A DNA stretch of 64,000 bases from Diplonema papillatum (lineage: Eukaryota; Euglenozoa; Diplonemea; Diplonemida; Diplonemidae): positions 1 to 64,000 of the forward strand of contig JAPJBO010000935.1 of the NCBI GenBank assembly GCA_030068145.1, given 5' to 3'. Each line of letters opens with the position of its first letter. The first letter of the stretch is position 1. This document shows, piece by piece, positions 8,975-18,618 of this stretch. The position numbers and the translations under genes were made by a program. The notes under the pieces are model-generated. The model was not told where the DNA came from, did no database searches, and was given only the letters and a program-made list of their open reading frames with translations.

Positions 8975-10534
8975 ATGAAAGACTCCGTGCGGAAGAGGTT
9001 TGACCTCGTGTGGAGCGCAACCTTTTATCCCTCATCCTCTCGTCCGTCATACCGAAGAGGCGTAAATGAGCGTTCTTCACTGAATCCAGCTCATGCGGAG
9101 CGGTTGGTGGAGTGCGATATTGCCGCCCCAGCCACCAAACCGGGTACACTGTGCTCAGTACCTTTCACAGTGTTGGAAGAGAAACCTTCGGGTCTGAGAC
9201 AACGTTTCATTTTATGGACACGCGAGGCGAACGAGCAGTTGGAGGACTCGTATAGAGCAAACGTACCATTGGAACACGTCTCGCAGTATTTGCATGTAGT
9301 TTCAGATGAATGTGCATCGCTGCGAGATCTACGGTGCGGGTTTTACCAGGTAGAAATACCTGAGATATCTCGGAAACATTTCAGGTTCACCGACAGTCGA
9401 GGCAGGTGGTTCGAACTGACTCGGCTACCGATGGGGCACAGTTGCGCTCCTGAAATTATGCATACTCTGACTTCAGTCATCGGAGGACATCCGGACTATG
9501 TCAAGGAGGACTTTCGTGCATGCAACGTTACAGTCCATACATGGATCGATAACATTCGGTTGACCGGGAGTAAATCGTCAGTAGAGGCAGAAACCGTTCG
9601 TCTGGATAAGACGGCGTGTGAAGCCCGGGTGACCTGGAAACCGGAGGACAGCGAGGACGTTGTCTCAATGTATGACTTCATTGGTGTAAAGTTTGACCAC
9701 ACGAAAGCTGAGGTAGCTCCGTCAAAAAGAATGTTAGTGAAGCTAGAAAGCGTGAGATTTGAGAGAGTGACAGCAGGCGAATTAGAATCATTCGGAGGCC
9801 GGCTCATGCACGCTAGTGCGGTTTCGGGAATTCTTCTCGGAAGATTCTGGTTTGCTATAAAGTATTTACGAAGAGTTATTAACGGGCTTAACTCAGGGAA
9901 AATAAACACTTCGACACCTGTTGCTGTTCCACCTTCCGTTCAGAGGGAGTTTAATACTTGGCGCGCTGCTGTCAGCAAGCCGCTCAAAGTGAAGAAGCTT
10001 TTCCCGTGCATCCCATCCACGGTTTTCGTGGATGCTTCTCTGAAAGGATGGGGAATGGTGGCGATCGATAGCCGCACAAAGGAGGTTATAGTAGCTGGCA
10101 ATTCCTGGACCAAATCAGAGTCCGTACTACACATAAATGTACTAGAAGCGCTGGCTTTTCGCAACTCTATCTTTGCACTTCCCCCGGCTTTTTTGAAAAG
10201 TAGTATCGATTTTAAGGTCGACAACACGACAGTGGCGTCGGCGGCGAGGAAGGGCGCATGCGTGGCCTCAAAGCCTTTGAACGAAGCAATCGTGGCAGCG
10301 TTGACACGCTTGTCAGAATTTGACACACAATTTACAGTGTCGTGGGTGCGCTCTGCAGCGAATATAGCTGACTTGCCTTCCCGCATGTCCCCTGAGCAGC
10401 TCTCTTCCAGAAATGGAAAGATGATGGTTAGACAGGCGTTATGGAAGTTTTTTACACGCGATGGGGTTCGTTCTCGTTCAGAAGGTCTTTTTCGCCCTGT
10501 CTGGCCGAGACGTTCATCCCCTTCGCTTAGTTAA
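8975..10534 (+). CDS. Reverse transcriptase-RNase H of the VIPER-like element
   Basis: 519 residues from the first ATG downstream of the recombinase stop. The frame is open back to 7724, so a longer product or frameshifted fusion is possible. RT blocks are PFTVLEEKPSGLRQRF, LRCGFYQVEIP (palm, first Asp region degenerate), LPMGHSCAPEIMHTL and WIDNI (9542-9556), where most RTs have Y/F-x-D-D. RNase H blocks are VFVDASLKGWG, HINVLEALAF, FKVDNTTVAS and SAANIADLPSR, supplying the Asp-Glu-Asp-Asp set in the Ty3/DIRS style. The stop lies inside repeat B1 (10465-10592), so the last ~23 codons are encoded by the terminal repeat. AAAGGTAAGAATG just before the ATG also resembles a splice donor. Confidence 0.85.
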   Translation: MKDSVRKRFDLVWSATFYPSSSRPSYRRGVNERSSLNPAHAERLVECDIAAPATKPGTLCSVPFTVLEEKPSGLRQRFILWTREANEQLEDSYRANVPLEHVSQYLHVVSDECASLRDLRCGFYQVEIPEISRKHFRFTDSRGRWFELTRLPMGHSCAPEIMHTLTSVIGGHPDYVKEDFRACNVTVHTWIDNIRLTGSKSSVEAETVRLDKTACEARVTWKPEDSEDVVSMYDFIGVKFDHTKAEVAPSKRMLVKLESVRFERVTAGELESFGGRLMHASAVSGILLGRFWFAIKYLRRVINGLNSGKINTSTPVAVPPSVQREFNTWRAAVSKPLKVKKLFPCIPSTVFVDASLKGWGMVAIDSRTKEVIVAGNSWTKSESVLHINVLEALAFRNSIFALPPAFLKSSIDFKVDNTTVASAARKGACVASKPLNEAIVAALTRLSEFDTQFTVSWVRSAANIADLPSRMSPEQLSSRNGKMMVRQALWKFFTRDGVRSRSEGLFRPVWPRRSSPSLS

Positions 10535-10830
10535 CCTTTCTGGTTTCCCATTTTCCCCGTTTATCTTTACACCAGCCGCGCGAAGAAGAATTCTCGTAGT
10601 TTAACTGAGGGAATTCTGTATCGCAAGGCACTCTCCCACAGGTTACCTTACCCCTCCCGTACACTTCGATCCCCGTTCTTTTCCCACCCATCCCGCCCTG
10701 TAGGTTCGTTCTCGTTCAGAAGGTCTTTTTCGCCCTGTCTGGCCGAGACGTTCATCCCCTTCGCTTAGTTAACCTTTCTGGTTTCCCGTTTTCCCCGTTT
10801 ATCTTTACACCAGCCGCGCGAAGAAGAATT
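10465..10830 (+). repeat. B1-A2-B2 terminal repeats of the VIPER-like element
   Basis: B1 10465-10592, A2 10593-10690, about 12 bp of spacer, B2 10703-10830. B1 and B2 are both 128 bp, start GGTTCGTTCTCGTTCAGAAG and end GCGCGAAGAAGAATT. They differ by very few bases, which suggests recent insertion. Confidence 0.9.
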
Positions 10831-11154
10831 CCCGCGGATGAGCTCTTTTCTGAAGTCCTTGAAGGGTAAGGACCCGCGATTCTTACCAAGACGCTTGTAC
10901 AAGATAAAACTGTTCAACGCAGACACTTCGAGCAAATAAAAGAAGACTTTCATATACCATGCAGGGTCAAAACCTTGTGTCTTTTTGGAAATGGCCAAAT
11001 TTTTGTTTCCAGAAAAAAAATGGGTTTTTTGAATTTTAAAAGTTTGGAACGAACTCTGCAGAAATTTTTGAGGAAGGTGAGCAAAATTTTTTTTTTCCAA
11101 AAAGTACGTGCGCTCGGCTAAGGCCGGCGCGTGGCGAGACTGGAGGCAGCAGTT

Positions 11155-11850
11155 AAAGTTCGGGGAACAGCAAAGTTCGGGCGAAGCTAAGTTCGGGCAA
11201 TGCTAAGTTCTGGTGAAGCAAAGTTCGGGTGAAGCTAAGTTCGGGCGAAACAAAGTTCGGGCGAAGCAAAGTTCGGGCGAAGCTAAGTTCGGGTGAGCAA
11301 AGTTCTGGTGAAGCAAAGTTCGGGCGAAGGTGAAGCTAAGTTCGGGCAAAACAAAGTCCGGGCGAAGCTAAGTTCTGGGTGAAGCAAAGTTCGGACGTTC
11401 TGGTGAAGCTAAGATCGGGCGAAACAAAGTTCGGCGAAGCTAAGTTCGGGTGAAGCAAAGTTCGGGCGAAGCTAAGTTCGGGTGAAGCAAAGTTCTGGTG
11501 AAGCTAAGTTCGGGCGAAACAAAGTTCGGGCGAAGCAAAGTTCTGGGCGAAGCTAAGTTCGGATGAAGCAAAGTTCTGGTGAAGCAAAGTTCGGGCGAAA
11601 CAAAGTTCTGGGGGAAGCAAAGTTCGGGCGAAGCAAAGTTCGGGCGAAGCTAAGTTCTGATGAAGCAAAGTTCGGGCGAAGCAAAGTTCGGGTCAAGCTA
11701 AGTTCGGGCGAAACAAAGTCCGGGCGAAGCTAAGTTCTGGGGGAAGCAAAGTTCGGATGAAGCAAAGTTCTGGTGAAGCTAAGATCGGGCGAAACAAAGT
11801 TCGGGCGAAGCTAAGTTCGGGTGGAGCTAAGTTCAGGTGAAGCAAAGTTC
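11155..11850. repeat. Satellite array, second copy (AAAGTTCGGGCGAAGC)
   Basis: About 40 units of the same 16-17 bp repeat as 3296-3810, with segments in the same order of variants, so the two arrays share a recent ancestor. A few deletions break the register (near 11320 and 11395). Confidence 0.92.
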
Positions 11851-11923
11851 TGGTGAACATTGCATGTTCATAGGACCTCCAGTCTCGAAAAATTCTCAAA
11901 AACTTCAAACCGAAAAAACACTT

Positions 11924-11988
11924 CGCGCGGGGATCGAACCGCGGACCTGTGGGTCCGGAGACCGTCGCACTGTTGGAGTGGACCATAC
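11924..11988 (-). repeat. tRNA-like SINE head, second copy
   Basis: Same minus-strand B box GCGGTTCGATCCCCGC and A-box-like region as 3876-3943, with two or three substitutions. The unit is again bounded by the TTGCATGTTCATAGGACCTC motif (about 11858 and 12300). Confidence 0.7.
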
Positions 11989-12031
11989 AAGCATGAAATC
12001 CGAAAAACGGAAAAAGCCAGCTCCGCGCTAT

Positions 12032-12243
12032 CATGCAGGGTCAAAACCTTGTGTCTTTTTAAAACGCTCCTGCGGGGCCGATGGAGCCCTAAAAAATTTT
12101 TTGGAAAAAAATAAATTTGCTCAACTTCCTCAAAAATTACTGCAGAGTTTGTTCCAAACTTTTAAAATTCAAAAAACCCAATTTTTTTCCGGAATTTTTT
12201 TTTTTGCCATTTCCAAAAAGACACAAGGTTTTGACCCTGCATG
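12032..12243 (-). mobile_element. 212-bp inverted-repeat element nested in the composite, copy 8
   Basis: Flanked by CTAT (12028-12031 and 12244-12247), inserted in the cargo of the second composite just after its tRNA-like unit. The composite is therefore older than this insertion, so the family moved more than once. Confidence 0.92.
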
Positions 12244-12480
12244 CTATTATCTAGTACAGTAGAGAAAAGTGGGGTTGGCTCGAATAGAGGCTATTCACAT
12301 TGCATGTTCATAGGACCTCCAGTCTCGAAAAATTTTAGGGCTCTATCGGCCCTGCGGGAGCGTTTTAGAAAGACACAAGGTTTTGACCCTGCATGATACC
12401 ATCGTTTGCCCTGCATGAATCGTGTCGCCCGGGCAAGGTACTGGTCGCAGCGATCTACCCCCCCCTTGTGTTTGTTGTAA

Positions 12481-12692
12481 CATGCAGGGTCAAAACCTTG
12501 TGTCTTTTTAAAACGCTCCCGCGGGGCCGATGGAGCCCGAAAAATTTTTTGGAAAAAAAAAAAATTTGCTCAACTTCCTCAAAAATTACTGCAGAGTTTG
12601 TTCCAAACTTTTGAAATCCAAAAAACCCATTTTTTTTCCGGAAATTTTATTTTGGCCATTTCCAAAAAGACACAAGGTTCTGACCCTGCATG
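12481..12692 (-). mobile_element. 212-bp inverted-repeat element, copy 9
   Basis: Flanked by GTAA (12477-12480 and 12693-12696). It separates the second and third pieces of the piggyBac gene. Confidence 0.92.
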
Positions 12693-13154
12693 GTAAGCAA
12701 CCACGATGTCTGGCTTACTGACCTTCAACTGCTTTCCCCCCTTGCAGCGACGCTCAAGCTCGGTCATTGTTGTTCCAATGGGGAGTGTTGACAACATGCG
12801 GACTTCACGCTTGTCAACCCACTCCAAGAACGTGATCGGCGAACTTTGGCGATACTGGCAATGGCCGCGTTTCGGGGCCGCAGCCTTATCCGCTTGGGAT
12901 GGGCGGCCGCGCTTCTTTTGGGACTTGCTAAAAAGTGGGATCCCGTTCCGATTTTTGCGGACAGTTCCGGCCGCGTGGAATCCCAAGGTGTATAATTTTA
13001 GCATGAGGGGAATGCTTGTGTAGTAGTTGTCCATGTACATGTGCCTTCCTGAGTATGCATACAGAGCCGCAGTTCATGCTCACCAACGTTCACGGGGCCA
13101 GGGTTAGTATCCGTGTCAATCTTACCGGTATACACTGACGATACCAATGTGTAA

Positions 13155-13366
13155 CATGCAGGGTCAAAACCTTGTGTCTTTTTGAAAATGGCAAAAAAAA
13201 AAATTTCCGGAAAAAAATGGGTTTTTTGAATTTTAAAATTTTGGAACAAACTCTGCAGTAATTTTTGAGGAAGTTGAGCAAGATTTTTTTTTTCCAAAAT
13301 TTTTTTTTGGGGTCCATCGGCTCCGCGGGAGCGTTTTAAAAAGACACAAGGTTTTGACCCTGCATG
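13155..13366 (+). mobile_element. 212-bp inverted-repeat element, copy 10
   Basis: Flanked by GTAA (13151-13154 and 13367-13370). It separates the first and second pieces of the piggyBac gene, after the codons for ESQTGY. Confidence 0.92.
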
Positions 13367-14617
13367 GTAACCAGTCTGTGACTCAGCCAGAACAAAACAC
13401 TTCAAACCGAATCGATGCCGTTTCATGGGCATGTATTGCTTGAAGCTGACACGACCTTTGTACTTGATGATCGACTCATCAAAGCTAAGTTCTTTATCGG
13501 GAGCATAGACATCCCGCCATTGGAGAGACACAAGCTGGAAAATATCTCTTATCTTGATGAGTCGGTCCGGGTGTTCCTTCTTTCCACTGAGGGGGTCTGT
13601 GAAGTGCAGCGTCCTGTGAATATCGTGCCACCTTTTCCTGGACATGGTTTCAGAAAAAAACGCGCATTGTTCGATAGGGTCCACGGACCAGTACGAGTAG
13701 AGATCCTGTTTCACGGACAACCCCATCGCGTATGTGACAGCACACCAGCGAAGAAATTCCGCAATATCGGGTGCTTCGTACGAGATACCCTCTTTCCCTG
13801 CAGCATACACACTCATGTGCCCAATGATCTGGGTGACCACCAGGTCGGTGAACATGCATCTGAAGATGTCAGTGGGGGAGGAATCCTCATCAAGGTCGTA
13901 GGACGGATTCGGTCCGGTCTTCTTGGCGTTGAAAGGGAATTCGAGGTTGGGCTCGACTTTGCTGCTCCACGACAAGGACTTGATCGCTGCACCTGCTGCC
14001 TTGACTGCAGCGCTCTCAGTATTCGGTGGGCGGCCTCGCGGTGCTGGGTTTGCCGGTCCTTTTCGTGGTCGGCCGGGGCGCTTCGGTGCAGGCTTTGCGG
14101 AGGGCTTCGGCGCCTGTTCTTTTGGTGGCTCGCCAAAACCTACCACCGGAGCGAAGCGGAGGCGAGACGTCCCGAGGGGCGTTTTTTTCTGTCGAGAGGC
14201 ATTTCCCAGCCCCGAGGGGCTCACACAAGGCCCCCGAAACCCGATAAAAAAAAAACGAACGAACAGTGAGGTTTTTTTCTGAGTTTCGAGCATTTTTACC
14301 AGTGAGTGACTATTTTTCTCACACAAGCAGCAGTTTTTCCGAACTACCAGGTTTCCACACCACCATAGAGGTACTGGTAATGGCGCGTTTTTTTTAGAGT
14401 GGTTTCCCCATGAGGCCTAATCCACTGGCAAGTCTTTTTTTACTACTTGTTGTTCTGGCAAGGCTAGGTAGTTACAGGAAAGGGTGGAAGGAAGTGTGGG
14501 GGCTGGGGGGCAAAAAATCAAAACTCACAGGAAGCGTTCTCGGGCCAAACCGTTGCTTTTTTTGGCTTTTTTGGCCGCCACTGTACCAGTACAGTACCAT
14601 TGAGAAAAAAACTGGGA

Positions 14618-14777
14618 CCAGTGAGTTGTTAAAAGTTTCTCTCACTGGTAGCAGTGAGAGAAAAAAGTTTCTCTCACTGGTAGCAGTGAGAGAAAAAAGT
14701 TTCTCTCACTGGTAGCAGTGAGAGAAAAAAGTTTCTCTCACTGGTAGCAGTGAGAGAAACTTTTAACAACTCACTGG
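14618..14777. repeat. Nested palindrome made of four 32-bp hairpin units
   Basis: Four tandem units, each itself a hairpin (TTTCTCTCACTGGTAGCAGTGAGAGAAA). The whole array is enclosed by arms CCAGTGAGTTGTTAAAAGTT and its complement (ends near 14777). CACTGGT motifs recur throughout 14,280-14,870. The rest of 14,330-14,990 has homopolymer runs and no gene that I recognise. Confidence 0.85.
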
Positions 14778-15066
14778 TTTACCAGTGCTACAAAGGAGTG
14801 AGATAAAAAGGGAAAAACTCACTGGTAGTGAGAAAAACTGCTGGGAGTGAGAGAAATTTTTTTTTTTTCACTGGTGCCAATTTTTTTTTTCCCCCATTTT
14901 TTTGGCTGAAAGTGGTCAAGAACAGGTCAAAAGTGCAGTAGTATGCAGTTTTGGCTACCCCGGCTAAATCATGCTGAACCACGCCCCCCCCCACCCAAAC
15001 ACACTACCAAACCAGCACTATCTGGTGGTGTGGCAAACCTGGCACCTGCCAGTTCAAAAAACTTAC

Positions 15067-15260
15067 CGTGTTGGAGGCAGAAGCTCGATACCTGATAAGT
15101 GTCCAGCTCCGGTACGCATGCCACACTCCTGCAACGCAGCTGAGAATGTTCAATGCCGATGGCATCGCAAAACTTCCCTCCATCGCTCGCATGAGTGCGA
15201 TGTACCCGCACTCCACCCCGCTCTGCTCGTCACGCAGCTGCAGTGTCACACCCCGGATAC
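15067..15260 (-). pseudogene. Candidate exon of an unrecognised gene, cut by a 212-bp element
   Basis: A minus-strand frame encodes a protein-like stretch (VTLQLRDEQSGVECGYIALM, AGVWHAYRSWTLIRYRAS) and ends at a canonical donor, ACG|GTAAGT (boundary at 15067). Upstream on the minus strand the frame runs into the element at 15261-15472. Removing the element plus one ATAC (216 nt) keeps the frame open for a short distance. An acidic Glu/Asp-coding tract (15565-15650) lies further upstream on the same strand in another frame. I do not recognise the family. Confidence 0.3.
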
Positions 15261-15472
15261 CATGCAGGGTCAAAACCTTGTGTCTTTTTAAAACGCTCCC
15301 GCGGGGCCGATGGAGCCCTAAATTTTTTTTTGGAAAAAAAAAATTTTGCTCAACTTCCTCAAAAATTACTGCAGAGTTTGTTCCAAACTTTTAAAATTCA
15401 AAAAACCCAATTTTTTTCCGGAATTTTTTTTTTTGCCATTTTCAAAAAGACACAAGGTTTTGACCCTGCATG
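15261..15472 (-). mobile_element. 212-bp inverted-repeat element, copy 11
   Basis: Flanked by ATAC (15257-15260 and 15473-15476). This is the last copy in the window. None was seen in the remaining 48 kb. Confidence 0.92.
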
Positions 15473-15564
15473 ATACCGCCGAACTCACGTCGCGACCGTT
15501 GCCTGTCCCAGTTCCCGCAAGAGTCGACCACTGTCACCCGCCCAAGCGCGGTGGCGTGTCGTCA

Positions 15565-15650
15565 TCGTCATCCTCTTCCTCTTCTTCATCCTCTTCTTCT
15601 TCCTCGTCCTCTTCCTCTTCCACCTCTTCTGCTTCCTCGTTGTCCTCTTC
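15565..15650. repeat. Pyrimidine-rich simple repeat (TCTTCC-like)
   Basis: A CTT/TCC-rich tract that reads as poly-Ser on the plus strand and as Glu/Asp-rich on the minus strand. The following bases, about 15,830-16,240, contain nothing that I can call. Confidence 0.8.
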
Positions 15651-16534
15651 TTCTGTCGACCCACACTCTCCATATCCGTGGCCGCCCGCTTCCTTCCAGA
15701 CATTTTGTACTTTTCACTGCCCAAGTTCCTGGACTGTTTCGACTGTTGATGACAAGGCATTGAAAAAGCCGGTTTTCCGCAATCTCGCCACTTGGTTTCA
15801 ATCGTCATTGCTGACGAATTTTTGACATTCGAGGGCGGCAATGAAAAGATTTGCTCGAAATGGGTGAATTCCATATTTTTGGGATTTTTTTGGCGCCTCC
15901 TGAGCACCCCTACAGAAAAATCCAGATTAAACCAGACATATATGTCCGGTTGGTCGGAGTTGGGTTAATAAAAGATTGAAGCGCCGAAGGCGCAACCACC
16001 CAATCCGACTTGCACACGCAATTGCGACTGTTCGGCAGACGGCTGATTAGTGTTGCAAACGAAACAGGAACACGGTGAAATGGGTCTTCCACACACTGAA
16101 ATCAAGTGCTCCTAAACAGACGAACTGTGAGTGTTGCAAACGAAACGTAAATGAACTGAAATAGTGACCTCATACGCTGAAATCGACTGCGAACAATCTG
16201 ATCGATCTCTTGATAAAAGATTGCCAGTTCAAAGAACGTCCATCCACGGATTGGAAACGATCGTTTACGAGAATTCGTGATTTTGGCCTAAAAAAAAACG
16301 ATCGTGAAAAAAACGATCGTTTTTTTTCCATAGGGGTTTGCTTCGGTGTGTCGAGTGACGAGTAGTTCGAGTAAGGTTTTGTGTATCACATTATTGCCAC
16401 GACAGCGCTGTGGCACTGGAACGAGCAGACAGTCGAGGGTAGGCATCAGATTCGTCTTTGAAGGAGCCCCGTTCATCGGAGTTCGCCGGAGTCGAAGCAT
16501 TGCCTTAGGTGAAGGAGTCAAAACTCAAGTTACT

Positions 16535-17037
16535 GGGGGGGGGGTTGAATACAGGAGGTACCTTGAATAGAAGAGGCATTTTGGAAATCTGGAAAAAGGT
16601 TGGATTTTTCCTTGGTCCGCATAACGGACCTTTTCGACGATTTTCTGATCCCGATGCAGAGAACCGTGAAAAATAGACCCGGGGACCAAAAAACATGTGC
16701 GTGGTTCGTGGGTCTTTGCCAGATGCGGGGCACCGGGCGTGGAACCCACAGATTTTCAATGGAAAGGACGGGAATAGACCCACTGGTTGGTGACATTTCT
16801 TTGCTGGCCCATGTAGCAGACCTTTTTTGGCGAATGTGCTCGCCTTCAGCTCCGATGAAGAGAACCGTGCCAAATAGACGGGACCACAAATTACGTGCGT
16901 CTCTTCCAAGAAGAAGGGAGTTCCCGCGGGTTCCGGGTTTGCGGTGCTGTTTTCTATTTCTTTTTTCGGGAAAATTGCAGGATCAGCACGCCGAATACAA
17001 GAGGTACCTCTTGTATTCGACCCCCCCCCCCCCCCCA
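16535..17037. mobile_element. 0.5-kb element ending in G/C runs (type A)
   Basis: Left end is G10 then TTGAATACAGGAGGTACC. Right end is GGTACCTCTTGTATTCGA then C17. The ends are inverted repeats. Next to the right end is a perfect 28-bp palindrome (16992-17019, arms CGAATACAAGAGGT). The interior has two imperfect direct repeats of ~100 bp (AGAGAACCGTG near 16658 and 16858). It lies immediately before the USP coding region and probably removed its N-terminal part. Confidence 0.7.
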
Positions 17038-17763
17038 CACACCAACCAGCAGATGGTGCAGAGGCTGTTCACGGAATTCGACGCAGGCCAAAACATCCAC
17101 GGTACAATGGCCACACTCCGGAGCCTCGTGTTCAACACGACGGCAGACGACTCCGCGCATCGGGACGTGCACGAACTGCTGACGTGGATACGCTCCTGCG
17201 TGACGGGCGACGACGACGACCAAGCTACGGTGACATACTCCCGTTTGACAACGTGCACAATATGCAAAGAGTCTTCACGAGCATCGCCGGCGTCAGAACC
17301 GTTCCTGATGCTTGAACTCAAAAACAGGGAGAAGCCCTACACCGAGTCAGTTGAGGATCTGATAAAGAAAGTGCAAAACAAGAGAGCAACCAAAGTGGAC
17401 GACTTCCCCTGTAGCACCTGTAACAAAAAGACCGTTGGATCCACGAAGGAAGATTACACATTTCCAAAGCAAATGGATGTAACACTGCAACGAGCACAGC
17501 TATCGAAAAAAACACGCGAAGAAATAAAAATACCAGCCCGCACCCCGATCCGACAAACCATACTGATCGGTGAAGACTCCTACACGGTAAAAGGCTTCAT
17601 TATCCACACCGGAAGAGCAACGGCAGGTCATTACTATACCGTGTTAAAGGAAGACGATGAATGGGTATGCTACGACGACCAGCAAGTATCCGTACTCTCA
17701 TGGGAGGAATGTGCCAGGAGATTCACAACCAATGGCTACGTCATCTCTCTCGAGAAAGCGTAA
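17038..17763 (+). pseudogene. Ubiquitin-specific protease, C-terminal catalytic half
   Basis: About 240 codons match the peptidase C19 fold after the Cys box. RDVHELLTWIRS corresponds to the QDAHEFL box. Two C-x-x-C pairs (CTIC, CSTC) are the zinc fingers of the fingers subdomain. The His box is TAGHYYTVLKEDDEWVCYDD, with the catalytic His and the following Asp pair. A full USP hydrolyses ubiquitin isopeptide bonds. The N-terminal Cys box (GNTCYxN) is absent. The frame is open into the type-A element upstream but without USP similarity there. It is therefore an inactivated or captured half-gene, unless an unseen upstream exon supplies the Cys. The stop TAA is at 17761-17763. Confidence 0.75.
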
Positions 17764-18435
17764 ACACTTTCACCTGGTGGAAGTAGTGCCCCGTGGCGGT
17801 TGGTTACGAGCCACAACCCAATTTGTAAACCCCCTTTTTTTAAAGAAAAACGGACGAAGGGAGGAGGAAGTGAAGCCATAGCACATGGTTTCAAACCACG
17901 GAGTCCTGGACTCCTTTCCCACACTTCTTCAGCAAGGCAGACACACAAAAGGACGGTGCCACGGCATGATTCGGCAGCCGCTGCTAAACGAACATCGACG
18001 TGGGCGGCATAGAGAAAGAAGAACTACTCTACGGCACCAGAAAGTCCAAAAATACCATGGTAAAGAAAATTAAAGTTAAAATTAGAAGTAAAAGGAGAAA
18101 AAAGAAATTGTCGACAACGAAAGAAAGAACAGAAAAAACAGAAAACGGAAAAAAAGAAAAAAAGAAGAAAAAAAGACTCTGCATTCCGCGAAGAAGACTT
18201 GATGCTAGCATCAAACACTTAGAGGCAAGTAGCGCCTGAACACGAAACTAAGATTTTCCCCCCAGGAATCATGAATGCTGCCTAGCGAGTCGCAGTCACC
18301 ATCAGGGCGAGTGCCCTGAGTTTTTTAACTGATTGCTCAGACACGGTTGTAGGGGCCTTCTCCCCGTGACGGATTAGCCTGTGCTCTAGTAGCACGGGTG
18401 GTCCTGGCTGTGACGAGCTACGAACAGCCGCCTGA

Positions 18436-18592
18436 CAAACCAGACTCACACCGCAGTCCTGTCTGCAGACACTCAGGTTCCACGCTGATGATGGTCCGCC
18501 TTATGTGTCCGTGGCTTAAAGGACCGAAACACGGCGCAGACGGGACCAGTGCGGTGTTGAGCACATATCCATTCCAAGCACGTTCTTGCAAA
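18436..18592. repeat. Dispersed repeat R, copy 1
   Basis: About 157 bp, starting CAAACCAGACTCACACCGCA and ending CATTCCAAGCACGTTCTTGC. It is over 90% identical to 62952-63115, and a diverged 3' part lies at 58720-58808. No coding signal or TIR was seen. The three copies lie in unrelated contexts, so it is an interspersed repeat of unknown type. Confidence 0.75.
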
Positions 18593-18618
18593 CCCCCCCC
18601 AGGAATCATGAAGAAGTA

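Larger units (their letters stand above)
6269..10830 (+). mobile_element. Complete VIPER-like (DIRS order) tyrosine-recombinase retrotransposon
   Basis: The element is bounded by split direct repeats. A1 (6269 to about 6362) recurs as A2 (10593 to about 10690), and B1 (10465-10592) recurs as B2 (10703-10830), giving A1-genes-B1-A2-B2. Between them are gag, a tyrosine recombinase and RT-RNase H, in that order. Split direct repeats are known from Ngaro and VIPER elements. A recombinase gene placed before the RT is the VIPER arrangement, so I classify it there. No target duplication is seen, as expected for recombinase-mediated insertion. It interrupts the piggyBac gene between the pieces ending ...KDFRKELIRG and starting ELLADNRS. 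All three reading frames are open, so it may be recently active. Confidence 0.88.
10958..12395 (+). mobile_element. Second composite inverted-repeat element (1438 bp) with satellite and tRNA-like cargo
   Basis: Flanked by ATAC (10954-10957 and 12396-12399). The left half-element is 10958 to about 11100 and the right half about 12328-12395. The cargo starts AAGTACGTGCGCTCGGCTAA and carries a longer satellite array (11155-11850), a tRNA-like unit (11924-11988), and a nested simple copy (12032-12243). The breakpoint within the host element is the same as in the composite at 3101-4142. It splits the piggyBac gene between ...MQGKRWY and MKVFFYLL. Confidence 0.85.
5640..14326 (-). pseudogene. piggyBac-type transposase gene, cut into six pieces by later insertions
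   Basis: The pieces in reading order are about 14326-13371, 13150-12697, 12476-12400, 10953-10831, 6268-6250 and 5814-5640. The first has an AT-hook-like KRPGRPRKG, then the DDE_Tnp_1_7 core with FDESIIKYKGRVSFKQYMP, which contains the first catalytic Asp. The second has MDNYYTSIPLMLKL (second Asp). The third has YNKHKGGVDRCDQYL (third Asp). The fourth is a hydrophobic helix, VFFYLLEVSALNSFILYKRL. The last has the C-terminal Cys-rich domain CKCHVRL...YVCKTCGMALC. All three catalytic Asp positions of the family are visible. A 1-nt frameshift near 13075 shows the copy was already decaying. The start is uncertain, because the first ~60 codons overlap a palindromic repeat, so the real Met may lie nearer 14150. 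Confidence 0.85.

Noticed and set aside
13415-14269. Plus-strand frame of 284 codons over the piggyBac gene
   Set aside because: It is the antisense of a frame with three catalytic Asp blocks and a Cys-rich domain; the plus-strand product has no recognisable feature.
18000-18239. Lys-rich open frame of 79 codons
   Set aside because: An A-rich low-complexity tract; no start context or partner exon.
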